Shown: piece after piece, positions 26,391 to 35,603 of the stretch
Position numbering within the stretch: the stretch's first letter is position 1
Layout: every line of letters starts with the position of its first letter
From: Deferrisoma camini S3R1
GTDB lineage: Bacteria > Desulfobacterota > Deferrisomatia > Deferrisomatales > Deferrisomataceae
Reading direction: 5' to 3'
NCBI RefSeq assembly: GCF_000526155.1
Contig: NZ_JAFN01000001.1
Span: 1,947,014 to 2,011,013, forward strand
DNA: 64,000 bases
Made by a program: the position numbers and the translations under genes
Notes under the pieces: generated by a model
What the model saw: the letters and a program-made list of their open reading frames with translations, nothing else
Databases searched by the model: none
Told to the model about the DNA's origin: nothing

Positions 26391-27896
26391 ATGGCCAAGG
26401 TTCTCATGCTCCAGGGCACCGGTTCGGACGTGGGCAAGAGCGTGCTCGTGGCCGGGCTGTGCCGGCTGCTCCGGCAGGACGGGGTGCGGGTGGCCCCGTT
26501 CAAGCCCCAGAACATGGCCCTGAACTCGTACATCACGGCCGACGGTGGCGAGATGGGCCGGGCCCAGGTGGTGCAGGCGGAGGCGGCCGGGGTCGAGCCC
26601 CACACCGACATGAACCCCGTGCTGCTCAAGCCCACCACGGACGTGGGGGCCCAGGTGATCCTCCAGGGCCGGGTGTACGGCAACATGAGGGCCCGGGAGT
26701 ATCACGCGTTCAAGCCCAAGGCCCGGCAGGTGGCCCTGGAGAGCTTCCACCGCCTGGCCCGCAGGTTTGAGGTGATCCTGGTGGAGGGTGCCGGAAGCCC
26801 GGCGGAGATCAACCTGAGGGACGGGGACCTGGCCAACATGGGGTTCGCCCTGGAGGTGGGGGCGCCGGTGGTGCTGGTGGGCGACATCGACAAGGGCGGG
26901 GTGTTCGCCTCGCTGGTGGGCACCCTGGAGCTGCTGGAGCCAGCCGAGCGGGACCTGATCCGGGCGTTCCTCATCAACAAGTTCCGGGGAGACCCCTCCC
27001 TGCTCGACCCGGCGTTCCGGACCATCACCGAGCGCACGGGCAAACCGTTCCTCGGCGTGGTTCCGTACTTCCGGGACATCTTCATCCAGGAGGAAGACGG
27101 GATCCACCGCGACGTGGTCCACTCCCGCACCGGGGGCGAGGTCCGGGTGGCGGTGGTGGTGCCGAACCGCATCAGCAACTTCACGGACTTCGACCCGTTC
27201 CTGGCCGAGCCGGGGGTCCGGCTCGACTTCGTGTGGCCCGGGGAGCGGCTGGGCCGGGCAGACGCCATCGTCCTCCCCGGCTCCAAGAACACGGTGGACG
27301 ACCTCCACGCCCTGTGGCGGTGCGGGCTGGCCGACGAGATCCTGGAGAACCGACGCAGAGGCGCCTGGGTGGTGGGCATCTGCGGGGGGTACCAGATGCT
27401 GGGCCGGTGGGTGCGCGACCCCCTGGGGGTCGAGAGCTCCCGGCAGGAGGCCCGGGGGCTCGGGCTTCTGGACGTGGAGACCGTGATGGAGCCCGAGAAG
27501 GTCACGGCCCAGTCCGAGGGGCGGGTTCGGCCGGGGGTCCTGACGTGGTACCCCGGCGACGGCATCCTGAAGGGGTACGAGATCCACATGGGCCGCACCC
27601 GGCTCGGCCCCGGTGCGGCCCCCCTGCTGGAGGTTCGGCGCAAGGGGGACGGGTCGTGGCACCCGGACGGCGCGGTCAGCCCGGACGGGCGGGTGTTCGG
27701 CACGTACCTCCACGGCATCTTCGACAACGACGCCTTCCGGCAGGCGTTCCTCGGCCTGTTCCGCACCGGCGAGGCCCAGACCACCTCGTTCGCTCGCCGG
27801 AAGGAGGAGGGGTACGACCGGCTGGCCGCGCTGCTCCGGAAGCACCTGGACGTGGACGGCCTGCGCCGGATCCTCGACGGCTCGCCGGACGTGTGA
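26391..27896 (+). CDS. cobQ: cobyric acid synthase
   Basis: Glutamine-dependent amidation of adenosylcobyrinate a,c-diamide at four side chains in B12 synthesis. A 501-residue protein. The N-terminal dethiobiotin-synthetase-like domain has LQGTGSDVGKSVLVAGL, VAPFKPQNMALNSYIT and VEGAGSPAEINL. The C-terminal glutamine amidotransferase domain has the nucleophile Cys in GICGGYQMLG, and YEIHMGRT and LHGIF with the catalytic His. It stands alone, not in a cob operon. A second B12 amidase gene (cbiA) lies at 48484. Confidence 0.96.
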   Translation: MAKVLMLQGTGSDVGKSVLVAGLCRLLRQDGVRVAPFKPQNMALNSYITADGGEMGRAQVVQAEAAGVEPHTDMNPVLLKPTTDVGAQVILQGRVYGNMRAREYHAFKPKARQVALESFHRLARRFEVILVEGAGSPAEINLRDGDLANMGFALEVGAPVVLVGDIDKGGVFASLVGTLELLEPAERDLIRAFLINKFRGDPSLLDPAFRTITERTGKPFLGVVPYFRDIFIQEEDGIHRDVVHSRTGGEVRVAVVVPNRISNFTDFDPFLAEPGVRLDFVWPGERLGRADAIVLPGSKNTVDDLHALWRCGLADEILENRRRGAWVVGICGGYQMLGRWVRDPLGVESSRQEARGLGLLDVETVMEPEKVTAQSEGRVRPGVLTWYPGDGILKGYEIHMGRTRLGPGAAPLLEVRRKGDGSWHPDGAVSPDGRVFGTYLHGIFDNDAFRQAFLGLFRTGEAQTTSFARRKEEGYDRLAALLRKHLDVDGLRRILDGSPDV

Positions 27897-27899
27897 GGT

Positions 27900-28290
27900 C
27901 GGGCCTTTGGCCCGCTGGGAGGCTAGGAGGCTGGGAAGCTAGGAGGCTTGAAAACCTCCGTGAACTCCATGTGTTCCAAGCGTGGCCACGCCTCTTCTGC
28001 ATCCCCTCACGGTGTCGGGGGGCATGGGGTCTGCTGGAGAGCCGCGTGCGGCCCCTTAGCTCGCCGCGCAGCGCCTCTGACGCTCGGACCGCGAAATGGC
28101 TCGGATTCCAGCGAGTTGTCATGAGACCAGCTCTTCGGTCCCGTGCCTGCGCGGCGAATCTCATGCCCGGCTTCGCGCGCGGCCGGAAGCAGGCCCCATG
28201 TCCCGCCGCCAAGGCCCCAGGATCTCTGAACGTTACCTTTCCTCGTTGCCGGGCCCCGCAGGGGCCTGACGAGGCTCCCAAACAACGCGA
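27900..28290. repeat. composite repeat: hairpin, octamers, palindromic core, GGCCCC hairpin
   Basis: GGGCCTTTGGCCCGC (about 27900) is followed by octamers of the TGGGAGGC/TAGGAGGC type (27914-27950), an A/T-richer spacer, the core (28017-28206) and a stem-loop CCTCGT...GGCCCCGCAGGGGCC...ACGAGG (28241-28276). The last bases GACTATTTCATCGCCGG are a boundary motif that encodes the final codons and stop of rqcH on the other strand. Confidence 0.85.
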
Positions 28291-29844
28291 CTATTTCATC
28301 GCCGGTTTGGGGCTTCCCCAGCCGGGGCGGACCCGCACAGTCTCCTCGCCGTGGACCACCACCCGCCCCGGGCCGGCCCCCTTGGGCTTGCGGACCCGTC
28401 CGGCCTCGACCACCATCACCTCCACCGCCCCCTCCCCCGACCGCCGGGACCTCAGGGCCGCCAGGCCGGCGGCCTCCCGGAGGGTGCGATCGGGGCACCG
28501 GGCCTCCCGGCCCGGTTTCCGGATCAGCACGTGGGCGCCGGGCGCGTCCCGGGCGTGGAGCCACAGGTCCCACGGCCGGGCCTCGCGCAGCAGCCGGTCG
28601 TTCTCCCGGCCGTTGCGGCCCACCCAGATGGGCCAGCCGTCCGACGACACGTACCGGGCGAAGGGCCGGCCCCCGGGATCCGGGCGTGGCGGCGCCGCAG
28701 GTGGGGGGCCGCCGTCCGCCGCTGCCCCCTCGAGCTCCGCCCGGGCCGCGGCCAGCCTCTCCGTGAGCACCTCGCGGGCCCGCTCGGCCTTGGCCGCCCG
28801 GCGGTACAGCCGCTCCAGGTTGTCGGCGGGGGACCGAGCCGGGTCCAGGGGCACCTCCACCTCCCCGCCGCCCCACGGGTCGGGCAGGACCACCGTGTCG
28901 GTCCCCCGGGCCACCCGGTGGAGCCCCGCGGCCAGGGCGTCGGCCAGCCGCCGCAGCCCGGCGGGGTCCGGAAGCCGGGCCAGGTCCTGCTCGATGTTGC
29001 GGATCCTGCGCTCGACCCTCCGCCTCCAACGGCGGGCGTCGGGGGCGTCGCCCTCGGCCGGGGCGCCCGGTCCCGCCACCCGGACCTCCAGCCACCGGCC
29101 GGCGCCTTCCAGGGCCGACGGCCACACGGCCACGGGCGCAGCCCCTTCCCGTTCCACAGCCGACAGTCCGTCCTCGTACTCCCACAGGGGGCCGGGCCGG
29201 CCGTAGGCCGCCAGGATCTCTTTGAACGCCACGGCCGCGCCCTTGCGGTCCATCCGGGCCCGAAGCTCCCGGGCCTGCCCCGGGGTCACCCCGAACAGGA
29301 TCCGCTCCAGCGGCTCGCCCCGGCCGACCCGGCGCTCCAGCTCCCAGGGGTCCGCCCGGTCCGGGAAGACCCGTCCCTCGGGCACGGGGGGCGGCTCGTA
29401 CGGCCGACCCGGCGAGAGGCCCGGCCGGGGTCGGACCGCCTGGACCGCCCGGACCCGGCCGTCCGGATCCAGCACCGCCAAAAGGGGATGGCGACCGGCG
29501 GCCTCCCACACCAGGGAGCACCCGCCGTCGCCCCGGCGAAAGGCGAGCTCGAGCACCCGGTCGAACCGGCCCCAACGCACGCCTTCGAGCCGTCCGCCCA
29601 CGGCGTGGGCCCGCAGGTACGCGGCCAGGGCCGGGGGGCGGGGCGGGGCGGTGGGCCGGCGCTCCACCAACCCAACCCCCACGGCCCGCGGACCCGCCGC
29701 CAGCATGAGCAACCCGGTCCGCCCCGGGGCCCGCAGCCGCACCACCGCCCCCCAGTCGGGGGAGGCCCAGGCCCCCTGGACCCACGCCCCCCGCCAGTCC
29801 CGCTCCAGCTCGGCGCCGACCCGGGCCACCACCCACGGATCCAT
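28291..29844 (-). CDS. rqcH: NFACT-family protein (RqcH-like)
   Basis: Homologue of bacterial RqcH/eukaryotic NEMF, which binds stalled 50S-peptidyl-tRNA and adds C-terminal alanine tails. A 517-residue protein with an N-terminal NFACT-N region, a central helical and coiled-coil part (RRWRRRVERRIRNIEQDLA, AKAERAREVLTERLAAARAEL) and the diagnostic NFACT-R domain (SDGWPIWVGRNGRENDRLL, WDLWLHARDAPGAHVLIR). The protein is on the short side for the family. The start MDPWVV at 29844 is 11 bases after sppA. The C-terminal KPAMK and the TAG stop come from a repeat boundary. Confidence 0.88.
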   Translation of the reverse strand: MDPWVVARVGAELERDWRGAWVQGAWASPDWGAVVRLRAPGRTGLLMLAAGPRAVGVGLVERRPTAPPRPPALAAYLRAHAVGGRLEGVRWGRFDRVLELAFRRGDGGCSLVWEAAGRHPLLAVLDPDGRVRAVQAVRPRPGLSPGRPYEPPPVPEGRVFPDRADPWELERRVGRGEPLERILFGVTPGQARELRARMDRKGAAVAFKEILAAYGRPGPLWEYEDGLSAVEREGAAPVAVWPSALEGAGRWLEVRVAGPGAPAEGDAPDARRWRRRVERRIRNIEQDLARLPDPAGLRRLADALAAGLHRVARGTDTVVLPDPWGGGEVEVPLDPARSPADNLERLYRRAAKAERAREVLTERLAAARAELEGAAADGGPPPAAPPRPDPGGRPFARYVSSDGWPIWVGRNGRENDRLLREARPWDLWLHARDAPGAHVLIRKPGREARCPDRTLREAAGLAALRSRRSGEGAVEVMVVEAGRVRKPKGAGPGRVVVHGEETVRVRPGWGSPKPAMK

Positions 29845-29854
29845 GCTCCGTTTC

Positions 29855-30730
29855 CTACCACCCGGGCAGGGCGTAGCGCAGGGGCGGGGCCGCGGCCTCC
29901 TCCAGGGGGGCCAGGGCGTCGGCGTCGTCCCCCAGCAGCCACCGGAGCACACCCCTCCGGTCGCGGCGCCGGTACTCCAGCTTGGGCTCCTCGGGCAGGC
30001 CGGCGAGCTGCCGCGCCCACTCCACCGCGTCCCAGAACCCGCCCAACCGGTCCACCAGCCCCAGATCGAGGGCCTGCCGGCCCGAGTACACCCGGCCGTC
30101 GGCCAGGGCCAGCACCGCCTGCCGGTCCATGCCCCGGCCCTCGGCCACCGCGTCCACGAACTGTTGAAACAGGTCGTCGATCAGGCTCTGGAACACGGCC
30201 CGGTCCTCGGCGGTCATCTCCCGAAACGGAGACCCGGCGTCCTTGAGCGGTCCGCTCTTCACCACCTGGGTCCGAAGGCCCAGCTTGTTGAACAGCAGGT
30301 GGACCTCCTGGAACTGGAGGATCACCCCGATCGACCCGGTGGCCGTGCCGGGCAGGGCGACGATGCCGGTGGCCGGGGCCGACAGGTAGTACCCCCCCGA
30401 GGCGGCCAATGCCCCCATCGACACGATGACCGGCTTGACCGCGGCCGTGCGCTTCACCTCATCGTGGATCTCCTGGCTGGGCGCGATGCCCCCCCCGGGG
30501 CTCTCCACCCGCACCACCACGGCCTTCACGTCCTCGTCCTTGCGGAACGCCCGCAGGGCCTCCACGGCCGGACGGGCGTCCGCGATGAACCCCCGCACCT
30601 CCACCACGCCGATCCGGTCGCCCATGGGCAGGGCGCCCCGGCCGGCCCACCAGAGGGCCGCGCCGGCCGCGAGGGCCACTCCCACGGCCACGGCCACCAG
30701 GACCCCCAAGAACTTCAAGCACCCTCGCAT
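29855..30730 (-). CDS. sppA: signal peptide peptidase SppA, short form
   Basis: Membrane-bound serine protease that degrades released signal peptides. 291 residues, the 36K half-size type. An N-terminal membrane anchor (LGVLVAVAVGVALAAGAALWW) is followed by the ClpP-like fold with SPGGGIAPSQEI, nucleophile Ser in MGALAASGGYYLSAP and general base Lys in VVKSGPLKDAG. GAGGAGG precedes the ATG. It follows rpsA after a terminator, an arrangement common in this group. Confidence 0.93.
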   Translation of the reverse strand: MRGCLKFLGVLVAVAVGVALAAGAALWWAGRGALPMGDRIGVVEVRGFIADARPAVEALRAFRKDEDVKAVVVRVESPGGGIAPSQEIHDEVKRTAAVKPVIVSMGALAASGGYYLSAPATGIVALPGTATGSIGVILQFQEVHLLFNKLGLRTQVVKSGPLKDAGSPFREMTAEDRAVFQSLIDDLFQQFVDAVAEGRGMDRQAVLALADGRVYSGRQALDLGLVDRLGGFWDAVEWARQLAGLPEEPKLEYRRRDRRGVLRWLLGDDADALAPLEEAAAPPLRYALPGW

Positions 30731-30760
30731 CGCACGCCTCCTCGGACGCCCCCCGCACGG

Positions 30761-30788
30761 AAAAGGCCGGGCGAGAGCCCGGCCTTTT
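30761..30788 (-). terminator. intrinsic terminator between rpsA and sppA
   Basis: AAAAGGCCGGGC and GCCCGGCCTTTT flank a GAGA loop, a perfect 12-bp stem ending in T tracts on both strands, so it could work in either direction. Confidence 0.8.
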
Positions 30789-30835
30789 GTTTTCGTTTCC
30801 GTTTGTCACGGCCGCCCCCCACGCGGGGCCCCTGC

Positions 30836-32569
30836 CTACTCCTCGCCGTTCTCCTGGGCCTCCTTGGCCTGCTTGGCCAGGAGGATCTTCTCGCCGAGGG
30901 TCGTGGCGGAGTGGGCCGCCATCTGGCGGTTCAGCTCGTCCAGGGCCATCTTCTCGGCCCGGACCTTCTCGTCCTCGATGGCCTTCATCGACAGGCTGAT
31001 CTTGCGCTCCTCCTGGTCGATGTTGAGCACCTCGGCCTGGATCTCCTGGCCCGGCTCCAGCATGGACCTCAGGTCGTCCACCTTCTCGCTGGACACCTCG
31101 CTCACGTGCACCAGGCCCTCCACGCCCGGCTCGAGCTCCACGAACACGCCGAAGTCCGTGATGTTCGAAACCTTGCCGGTGACGATCGAGCCCACCCGGT
31201 ACCGGGCCGTGATGCCGGCCCACGGGTCGGGGGTGAGCTGCTTGATGCCCAGGCTGAACCGCTCGTTGTCCTTGTCGATGTGGAGGACCACCGCCTCCAC
31301 CTCGTCACCCACGTTGTACAGGGTGGCCGGGTGACCGACCCGCTTGGTCCAGGAGATGTCGCTCACGTGGATCAGACCGTCGATGCCCTCGTCCACGCCC
31401 ACGAAGATGCCGAAGTCGGTGATGTTGCGGATCCGGCCCCGCACCACGGCGCCCACCGGGTAGCGCTCCTCCAGTAGATCCCAGGGGTTGGGCTGGCACT
31501 GCTTCATGCCCAGGGAGATCCGGCGGCGGTTCATGTCCACGTTCAGGACCATGACCTCCACCTGCTCGCCCACCTTGACCACCTCGCTGGGGTGGTTGAT
31601 CCGCTTGGTCCAGCTCATCTCCGACACGTGGACCAGGCCCTCGATTCCGGGCTCCAGCTCCACGAAGGCCCCGTAATCGGCCAGGCTCACCACCCGGCCC
31701 TGGATCCTCGAGCCGATCGGGTAGCGCTCGTCCGCGCTCTCCCACGGGTCGGGGCTGAGCTGCTTGATGCCCAGGCTCACCCGCTCCCGCTCCCGGTCGA
31801 ACGACAGGATCTTCACCTCGACCTCGTCGCCGATGTTCACCACCTCGGAGGGGTGGTTCACCCGACCCCAGCTCATGTCGGTGACGTGGAGCAGGCCGTC
31901 GATCCCGCCCAGGTCCACGAAGGCTCCGTAGTCGGTGATGTTCTTGACCACGCCCTTCATCACCACGCCCTCCTCCAGAACCTGGAGGGTCTTCTCCCGG
32001 AGCTTGGCCCGCTCTTCCTCCAGGAGCACCCGGCGGGAGAGCACGATGTTGCCACGGCGGCGGTTGAACTTGATGATCTTGAACTGATAGGTCTCGCCGA
32101 TGAGCTTCTCGAGCTGGCGCACCGGCCGCAGGGCCACCTGGGAGCCCGGCAGGAACGCGCGCACCCCGATGTCCACGCTCAGCCCGCCCTTGATGCGGGC
32201 CACGATCTTCCCCTCCACCACGTCGCCCCGCTCGGCCGCCTTGCTGATCTCGTCCCAGATCCGGATCTTGTCGGCCTTGTCCTTGCTCAGGACGACCATG
32301 CCGTCGGCGTCCTCCAGCCGCTCCACCAGCACCTCGACCTCGTCGCCCGTCTGCACCGAGATCTGGCCGTCCTCGCCCCGGAACTCGGACAGGGGCACCA
32401 GCCCCTCGGACTTGTAGCCGATGTCGATGACCGCGTAGTCGTTGGTGATGTCCACCACCCGGCCCTTGGCCACGCTGCCCTCTTCGGGCCCGCCGAGGCT
32501 CTCCTCCAACAGGCGTCCGAAGTCCTCCATCCGCTCCTCGGGCTGCACCATCTCGCTCGTCTGTTCCAT
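30836..32569 (-). CDS. rpsA: 30S ribosomal protein S1
   Basis: Six S1 (OB-fold) RNA-binding domains in 577 residues. Domains 3-6 carry the clear repeats ([87 protein letters not shown]). Binds mRNA on the 30S subunit and aids initiation. The ATG at 32569 has AGGAGG upstream. Sequence above it is a shadow. The leader holds a bulged hairpin followed by TTTTT, which could serve autogenous control as known for rpsA elsewhere. The cmk-rpsA order is conserved in many bacteria. Confidence 0.97.
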   Translation of the reverse strand: MEQTSEMVQPEERMEDFGRLLEESLGGPEEGSVAKGRVVDITNDYAVIDIGYKSEGLVPLSEFRGEDGQISVQTGDEVEVLVERLEDADGMVVLSKDKADKIRIWDEISKAAERGDVVEGKIVARIKGGLSVDIGVRAFLPGSQVALRPVRQLEKLIGETYQFKIIKFNRRRGNIVLSRRVLLEEERAKLREKTLQVLEEGVVMKGVVKNITDYGAFVDLGGIDGLLHVTDMSWGRVNHPSEVVNIGDEVEVKILSFDRERERVSLGIKQLSPDPWESADERYPIGSRIQGRVVSLADYGAFVELEPGIEGLVHVSEMSWTKRINHPSEVVKVGEQVEVMVLNVDMNRRRISLGMKQCQPNPWDLLEERYPVGAVVRGRIRNITDFGIFVGVDEGIDGLIHVSDISWTKRVGHPATLYNVGDEVEAVVLHIDKDNERFSLGIKQLTPDPWAGITARYRVGSIVTGKVSNITDFGVFVELEPGVEGLVHVSEVSSEKVDDLRSMLEPGQEIQAEVLNIDQEERKISLSMKAIEDEKVRAEKMALDELNRQMAAHSATTLGEKILLAKQAKEAQENGEE

Positions 32570-32598
32570 GCTGTTCTTGTTCCTCCTACCTTTTGGAT

Positions 32599-32624
32599 TC
32601 AAAAAGGCCCGCCAGGGCCCTTTT
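32599..32624 (-). terminator. hairpin with T tract in the rpsA leader
   Basis: On the minus strand AAAAGGGCCC, a TGGC loop and GGGCCTTTTT form a stem with one bulged base followed by five Ts, ending about 30 bases before rpsA. It could terminate the cmk transcript or attenuate rpsA. Confidence 0.5.
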
Positions 32625-32738
32625 GTTCGGGTGTTGCCGTGCCGTAGGCACGGTCGGGCAGGGTAACACATGCCCCTTCGGCGAAACAACGGGAAAAGGC
32701 GGAAACGGCCGAAGGATCGGGCGTGGCCGCTCTTCGCG

Positions 32739-32885
32739 CCTTCGGCCCGCCGGGGGGGGACGCTGGGACGTTAGGACGCTGGGAGGCTGGGAGGCCAAAA
32801 ACTCTTTTGCCTCCTGGCGGTTCAACCAGGTCTGCGCGTCACGGCATCACGGCCCGGGGGCATGGGGTCTGCCGACGGGCCGGCT
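32739..32885. repeat. partial composite repeat overlapping the cmk 3' end
   Basis: Units in order: the CGCCTTCGGCCCG hairpin, octamers GGGACGCT, GGGACGTT, AGGACGCT, GGGAGGCT (about 32758-32790), a CACGGCATCACGGC octamer pair and the left arm GGGGGCATGGGGTCTGCC (32856-32873). The rest of the core is missing. Confidence 0.75.
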
Positions 32886-33544
32886 CCTCGCACCAGGGCC
32901 ACGATCCGGGCCACGACCTCGCCCGGGCCGAGCCCCGTGGTGTCGAGCACCACCGCGTCGGAAGCCGGCCGGAGCGGGGCGTGGGCCCGGGAGCTGTCGT
33001 TGGCGTCCCGGGCCAGGATGTCCCGGAGCACCTCCTCGTACGGCAGGGGCTGGCCCCGCCTCTCGAGCTCCTCTGTGCGGCGGCGGGCCCGCTCCTCGGG
33101 GGAGGCGGTGAGGAACACCTTGACCCGGGCGTCGGGGAAGATCACGGTGCCGATGTCGCGTCCCTCCAGCACCGAAGGCGCCTCCTCGCCCAGCCGCCGC
33201 TGGTACCGGCCCATGGCCTCGCGCACGGGCCTGCGGGCCGACACCCGCGAGGCCAGATCGCTCACCCGGTGCTCTCGGATCGCCTGGGTCACGTCCTCGC
33301 CGTCGAGGAACACCCGGGGTTCGCCGGCCTCGTCCCGGCGGAACTCGATCCGGGTGTGCCGGCAGAGCTCCTCGAGGGCCGGATCGTCGTCCAGGGGCAC
33401 CCCCAGCCGGTCGGCCTTGAGCCCCACGGCCCGGTACATGGCGCCGGTGTCCACGTAGGTCCACCCCAGAGCCCTCGCCACCGCCCGGGCCACCGTGCTC
33501 TTTCCCGCGCCCGAGGGCCCGTCGATCGCGACCACCTCACGCAT
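32822..33544 (-). CDS. cmk: cytidylate kinase
   Basis: Phosphorylates CMP and dCMP. 240 residues with P-loop DGPSGAGKSTVARAVA, YVDTGAMYRA, the long CMP-binding insert with SDLASRVSARRPVREAM, LEGRDIGTVIFPDA, and the lid SPEERARRRTEEL. Start ATG at 33544 lies within the end of engB (8-base overlap) behind GAGGAGGTGG. The family ends near VALVRGA; the extra tail DPMPPGRDAVTRRPG is read from the repeat that has invaded the 3' end. Confidence 0.95.
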   Translation of the reverse strand: MREVVAIDGPSGAGKSTVARAVARALGWTYVDTGAMYRAVGLKADRLGVPLDDDPALEELCRHTRIEFRRDEAGEPRVFLDGEDVTQAIREHRVSDLASRVSARRPVREAMGRYQRRLGEEAPSVLEGRDIGTVIFPDARVKVFLTASPEERARRRTEELERRGQPLPYEEVLRDILARDANDSSRAHAPLRPASDAVVLDTTGLGPGEVVARIVALVRGAGPSADPMPPGRDAVTRRPG

Positions 33545-34154
33545 CGTCTCCCACCTCCTCGGCCCCCCGCCCCGCCAGCTCCCGGATCGCCCGCCACAGG
33601 TCCGCCCGGCCCTCCCCGGTCCTCGCCGAGGTCAGCACCATCTCCTGCCGGGGAATCCCCAGGCCCTCGGCGATGGTCTGCAGGTGGACGGGCCGCCGGC
33701 CCCGGGGGACCTTGTCGGCCTTGGTGACCGCCACCAGGAGCCGGCGGCCCGCCCCGCGCACGAGATCCGCGAACCGAACGTCGTCGTCCGTGGGTTCGCG
33801 CCGGATGTCCACCAGCAGCACCACCGCCCGCAACGACTCGGAGCGGGCCACGAACTCCCGGGTGGTTCGGGTCCAGGCCCTCACCACCCCCACCGGCGCC
33901 CGGGCGTACCCGTACCCCGGCAGATCCACCAACACGAACCGCTCGTCCACCACGAACAGGTTGAGGGTCTGGGTGCGGCCCGGCGTGGAGGAGGTGCGGG
34001 CCAGCCTCCGCCGGCCGGTCAGCAGGTTCACCAGGGACGACTTGCCCACATTGGACCGGCCGGCCAAGGCCACCTGGGGCCAGGGGGTGCGGGCGACGTC
34101 CTGCCACCGCACGGCGCTCTTCCAGAATCGGACGTTGGGTCTCGGGGTTCCCAT
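33537..34154 (-). CDS. engB: ribosome-assembly GTPase EngB (YihA/YsxC)
   Basis: Small GTPase required for 50S subunit maturation. 205 residues with G1 GRSNVGKSSLVNLL, G2 TSSTPGRTQTLN, G3 DLPGYGYA, G4 TKADKV and G5 TSARTGEG. The start MGTPRPNVRFWKSAVRW at 34154 matches the family. A longer in-frame extension upstream is not conserved-looking and overlaps a repeat. It leads an engB-cmk pair. TACTAT at about 34213-34218 may be its -10. Confidence 0.95.
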   Translation of the reverse strand: MGTPRPNVRFWKSAVRWQDVARTPWPQVALAGRSNVGKSSLVNLLTGRRRLARTSSTPGRTQTLNLFVVDERFVLVDLPGYGYARAPVGVVRAWTRTTREFVARSESLRAVVLLVDIRREPTDDDVRFADLVRGAGRRLLVAVTKADKVPRGRRPVHLQTIAEGLGIPRQEMVLTSARTGEGRADLWRAIRELAGRGAEEVGDDA

Positions 34155-34239
34155 CGGTACGGTACGCTCGCTCGGGTGGGGTGCAGCCGGCGGGTCCTGG
34201 CGGACCGCGGCCCGGAGGATAGTACAGAACCGGCCCCCG

Positions 34240-34520
34240 TGTCTTCCATGGCAACTTCGGTCTACGGTCGTCGGTCGACGGTCTTCGGTCTCCTGGCCCC
34301 AGGGCAAGTGGCTCCCGCCAACCCGGGGGCGGGGGGCCTGTTGGAGCGCCGGGCGTGGCCGTATCAGGGGCCAGAATTCAGAAGACAGTAGACAGGAGAA
34401 CCGCCGAAGAGGTTTTCCACTGTCTTCTGTCTACCGACTCCTGATCCCTGAAATGCAGGCCCCCTGTCCCCGCGGGAAGGCGTCCGGTTACGCCGCACGT
34501 TGTAGGGCCCCACAGGGCCG
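34240..34520. repeat. composite repeat: two heptamer arrays around a partial core
   Basis: GGCAACTTC and heptamers of the GGTCGTC/GGTCTAC type (34252-34290), then a truncated core arm (GGGGGCCTGTTGGAGCGCCGGGCG). A second set of heptamers follows as an inverted pair (CAGAAGACAGTAGACAGGAG at 34378-34397 and CTGTCTTCTGTCTACCGACTCCTG at about 34418-34442). A GGGCCC-ACA-GGGCC hairpin closes it near 34505-34518. No gene is supported between engB and the small CDS at 34639. Confidence 0.75.
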
Positions 34521-34559
34521 ATGGGGGCTTCCCCGGAAGCGAGGCGTTCGGGGTTGCCC

Positions 34560-34590
34560 TTGACACGTCCGCCGGCCGGCCGAAAGAATA
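34560..34590 (+). promoter_or_regulatory. promoter of the small helical protein gene
   Basis: A consensus TTGACA (34560-34565) followed after 18 bases by AAGAAT (34584-34589). Start of translation is about 50 bases downstream. Confidence 0.5.
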
Positions 34591-34638
34591 CGGGTTTCTT
34601 TGGGCATTTGAGCTTCCACGTTCCCGGGGCGACGTCCG

Positions 34639-34848
34639 ATGAGCGAACCGATCCGCGACAAACTCTCCCACCTGCTCCCCCACTGGCTCGAGCACAACGC
34701 CTCGCACGCCGACACCTACCGGCAATGGGCCCGGCGGGCCCGGGAGGCGGGGCTCGGGGACGTGGCGGACCACCTCGAACAGGCCGTGGCCGAGGCCCAA
34801 GCCCTGGGGAGGGCCCTGGAGGCCGCCCTGCGCGCGATGGGCTCCTGA
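34639..34848 (+). CDS. small helical protein, unknown function
   Basis: 69 residues, starting MSEPIRDKLSHLLPHWLEHNA, with two or three amphipathic helices rich in His, Glu and Ala (HADTYRQWARRAREAGLGDVADHLEQAVAEAQALGRALEAAL). The pattern LxxLLPHWxEHNxxHAxxYxxWAxxA resembles small conserved proteins of anaerobes that I cannot name with confidence. No signal peptide or cysteine. The ribosome binding site is weak but a good promoter precedes it, and codon use matches real genes. Confidence 0.7.
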   Translation: MSEPIRDKLSHLLPHWLEHNASHADTYRQWARRAREAGLGDVADHLEQAVAEAQALGRALEAALRAMGS

Positions 34849-34964
34849 CGGCCGCGGGGACCGGGGTGGGCGCCCCGAGGGAGACCTCCGTCCCTGCCGG
34901 CGGGTTCAAGAATCGGGGCCGGGCCGACGAACCGTAGAGTGGACCGTTTCCAAGGGGGCCGTGC

Positions 34965-35603
34965 GTGGAACTTCGAGGGACCCTCAAAGACTTCAGCCTC
35001 GCGGACATCATCCAGCTGGTCGCCTTCGGACAGAAGACGGGGGTCCTGCGGGTGGTGTGGCCGGGAGGCGAGGCTTCCATCCACTTCGTGCGAGGCGAGG
35101 TGGTCCATGCCCGCTCCCCCAACCACGTGGGAGAAGAGGCGGTCTACGAGCTGTTCCGAATCGAGGACGGCCAGTTCGAGTTCCACAACTCGTCCGAGCC
35201 GCCCCCCGAACGCACCATCACCGTGGACGCGACGAACCTGGTGATGGAGGCCGCCAGGGTCCTGGACGAGTCCCGGCGGGCCGAGCCGGCCGAAGGCGAG
35301 GCCCCACCCCTGCTCGAGGATTTCGGGGACCTGCAGTTCGAGGCTCCGCCTGCCACACCGGGCCCGGATCCGGGCCGGTGCAAGAAAGAGATCCGTGAAC
35401 TCCTGCGCCGGCGGTTCGGCCGCCGCGCCAAACGGTTGATCGAGGCGGTAAACCGATGCGGAGATTCGAAGGAGGACCTGCTGGACCTGGCGGACCGGGT
35501 GGAGAAGTACGTCCGGGTGTTCCTGGACGACTCGGCCGCCGGGGACGTGGCAGCCCGGATCCGCACCATCCTCGATGGGGGGGATGGCGCCTCTGGGGGA
35601 TGA
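34965..35603 (+). CDS. DUF4388 (PATAN-like) protein
   Basis: 212 residues. The N-terminal 100 residues (LRGTLKDFSLADIIQLVAFGQKTGVLRV, IHFVRGEVVHARS, EAVYELFRIEDGQFEF) form a DUF4388 domain, common beside receiver and GTPase proteins and thought to mediate signalling contacts. After a Pro/Glu linker, the last 80 residues are helical (CKKEIRELLRRRFGRRAKRLIEAVNRC). Start is GTG behind AAGGGGG. It is first in a four-gene unit and overlaps the next gene as ATGA. Confidence 0.85.
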   Translation: MELRGTLKDFSLADIIQLVAFGQKTGVLRVVWPGGEASIHFVRGEVVHARSPNHVGEEAVYELFRIEDGQFEFHNSSEPPPERTITVDATNLVMEAARVLDESRRAEPAEGEAPPLLEDFGDLQFEAPPATPGPDPGRCKKEIRELLRRRFGRRAKRLIEAVNRCGDSKEDLLDLADRVEKYVRVFLDDSAAGDVAARIRTILDGGDGASGG

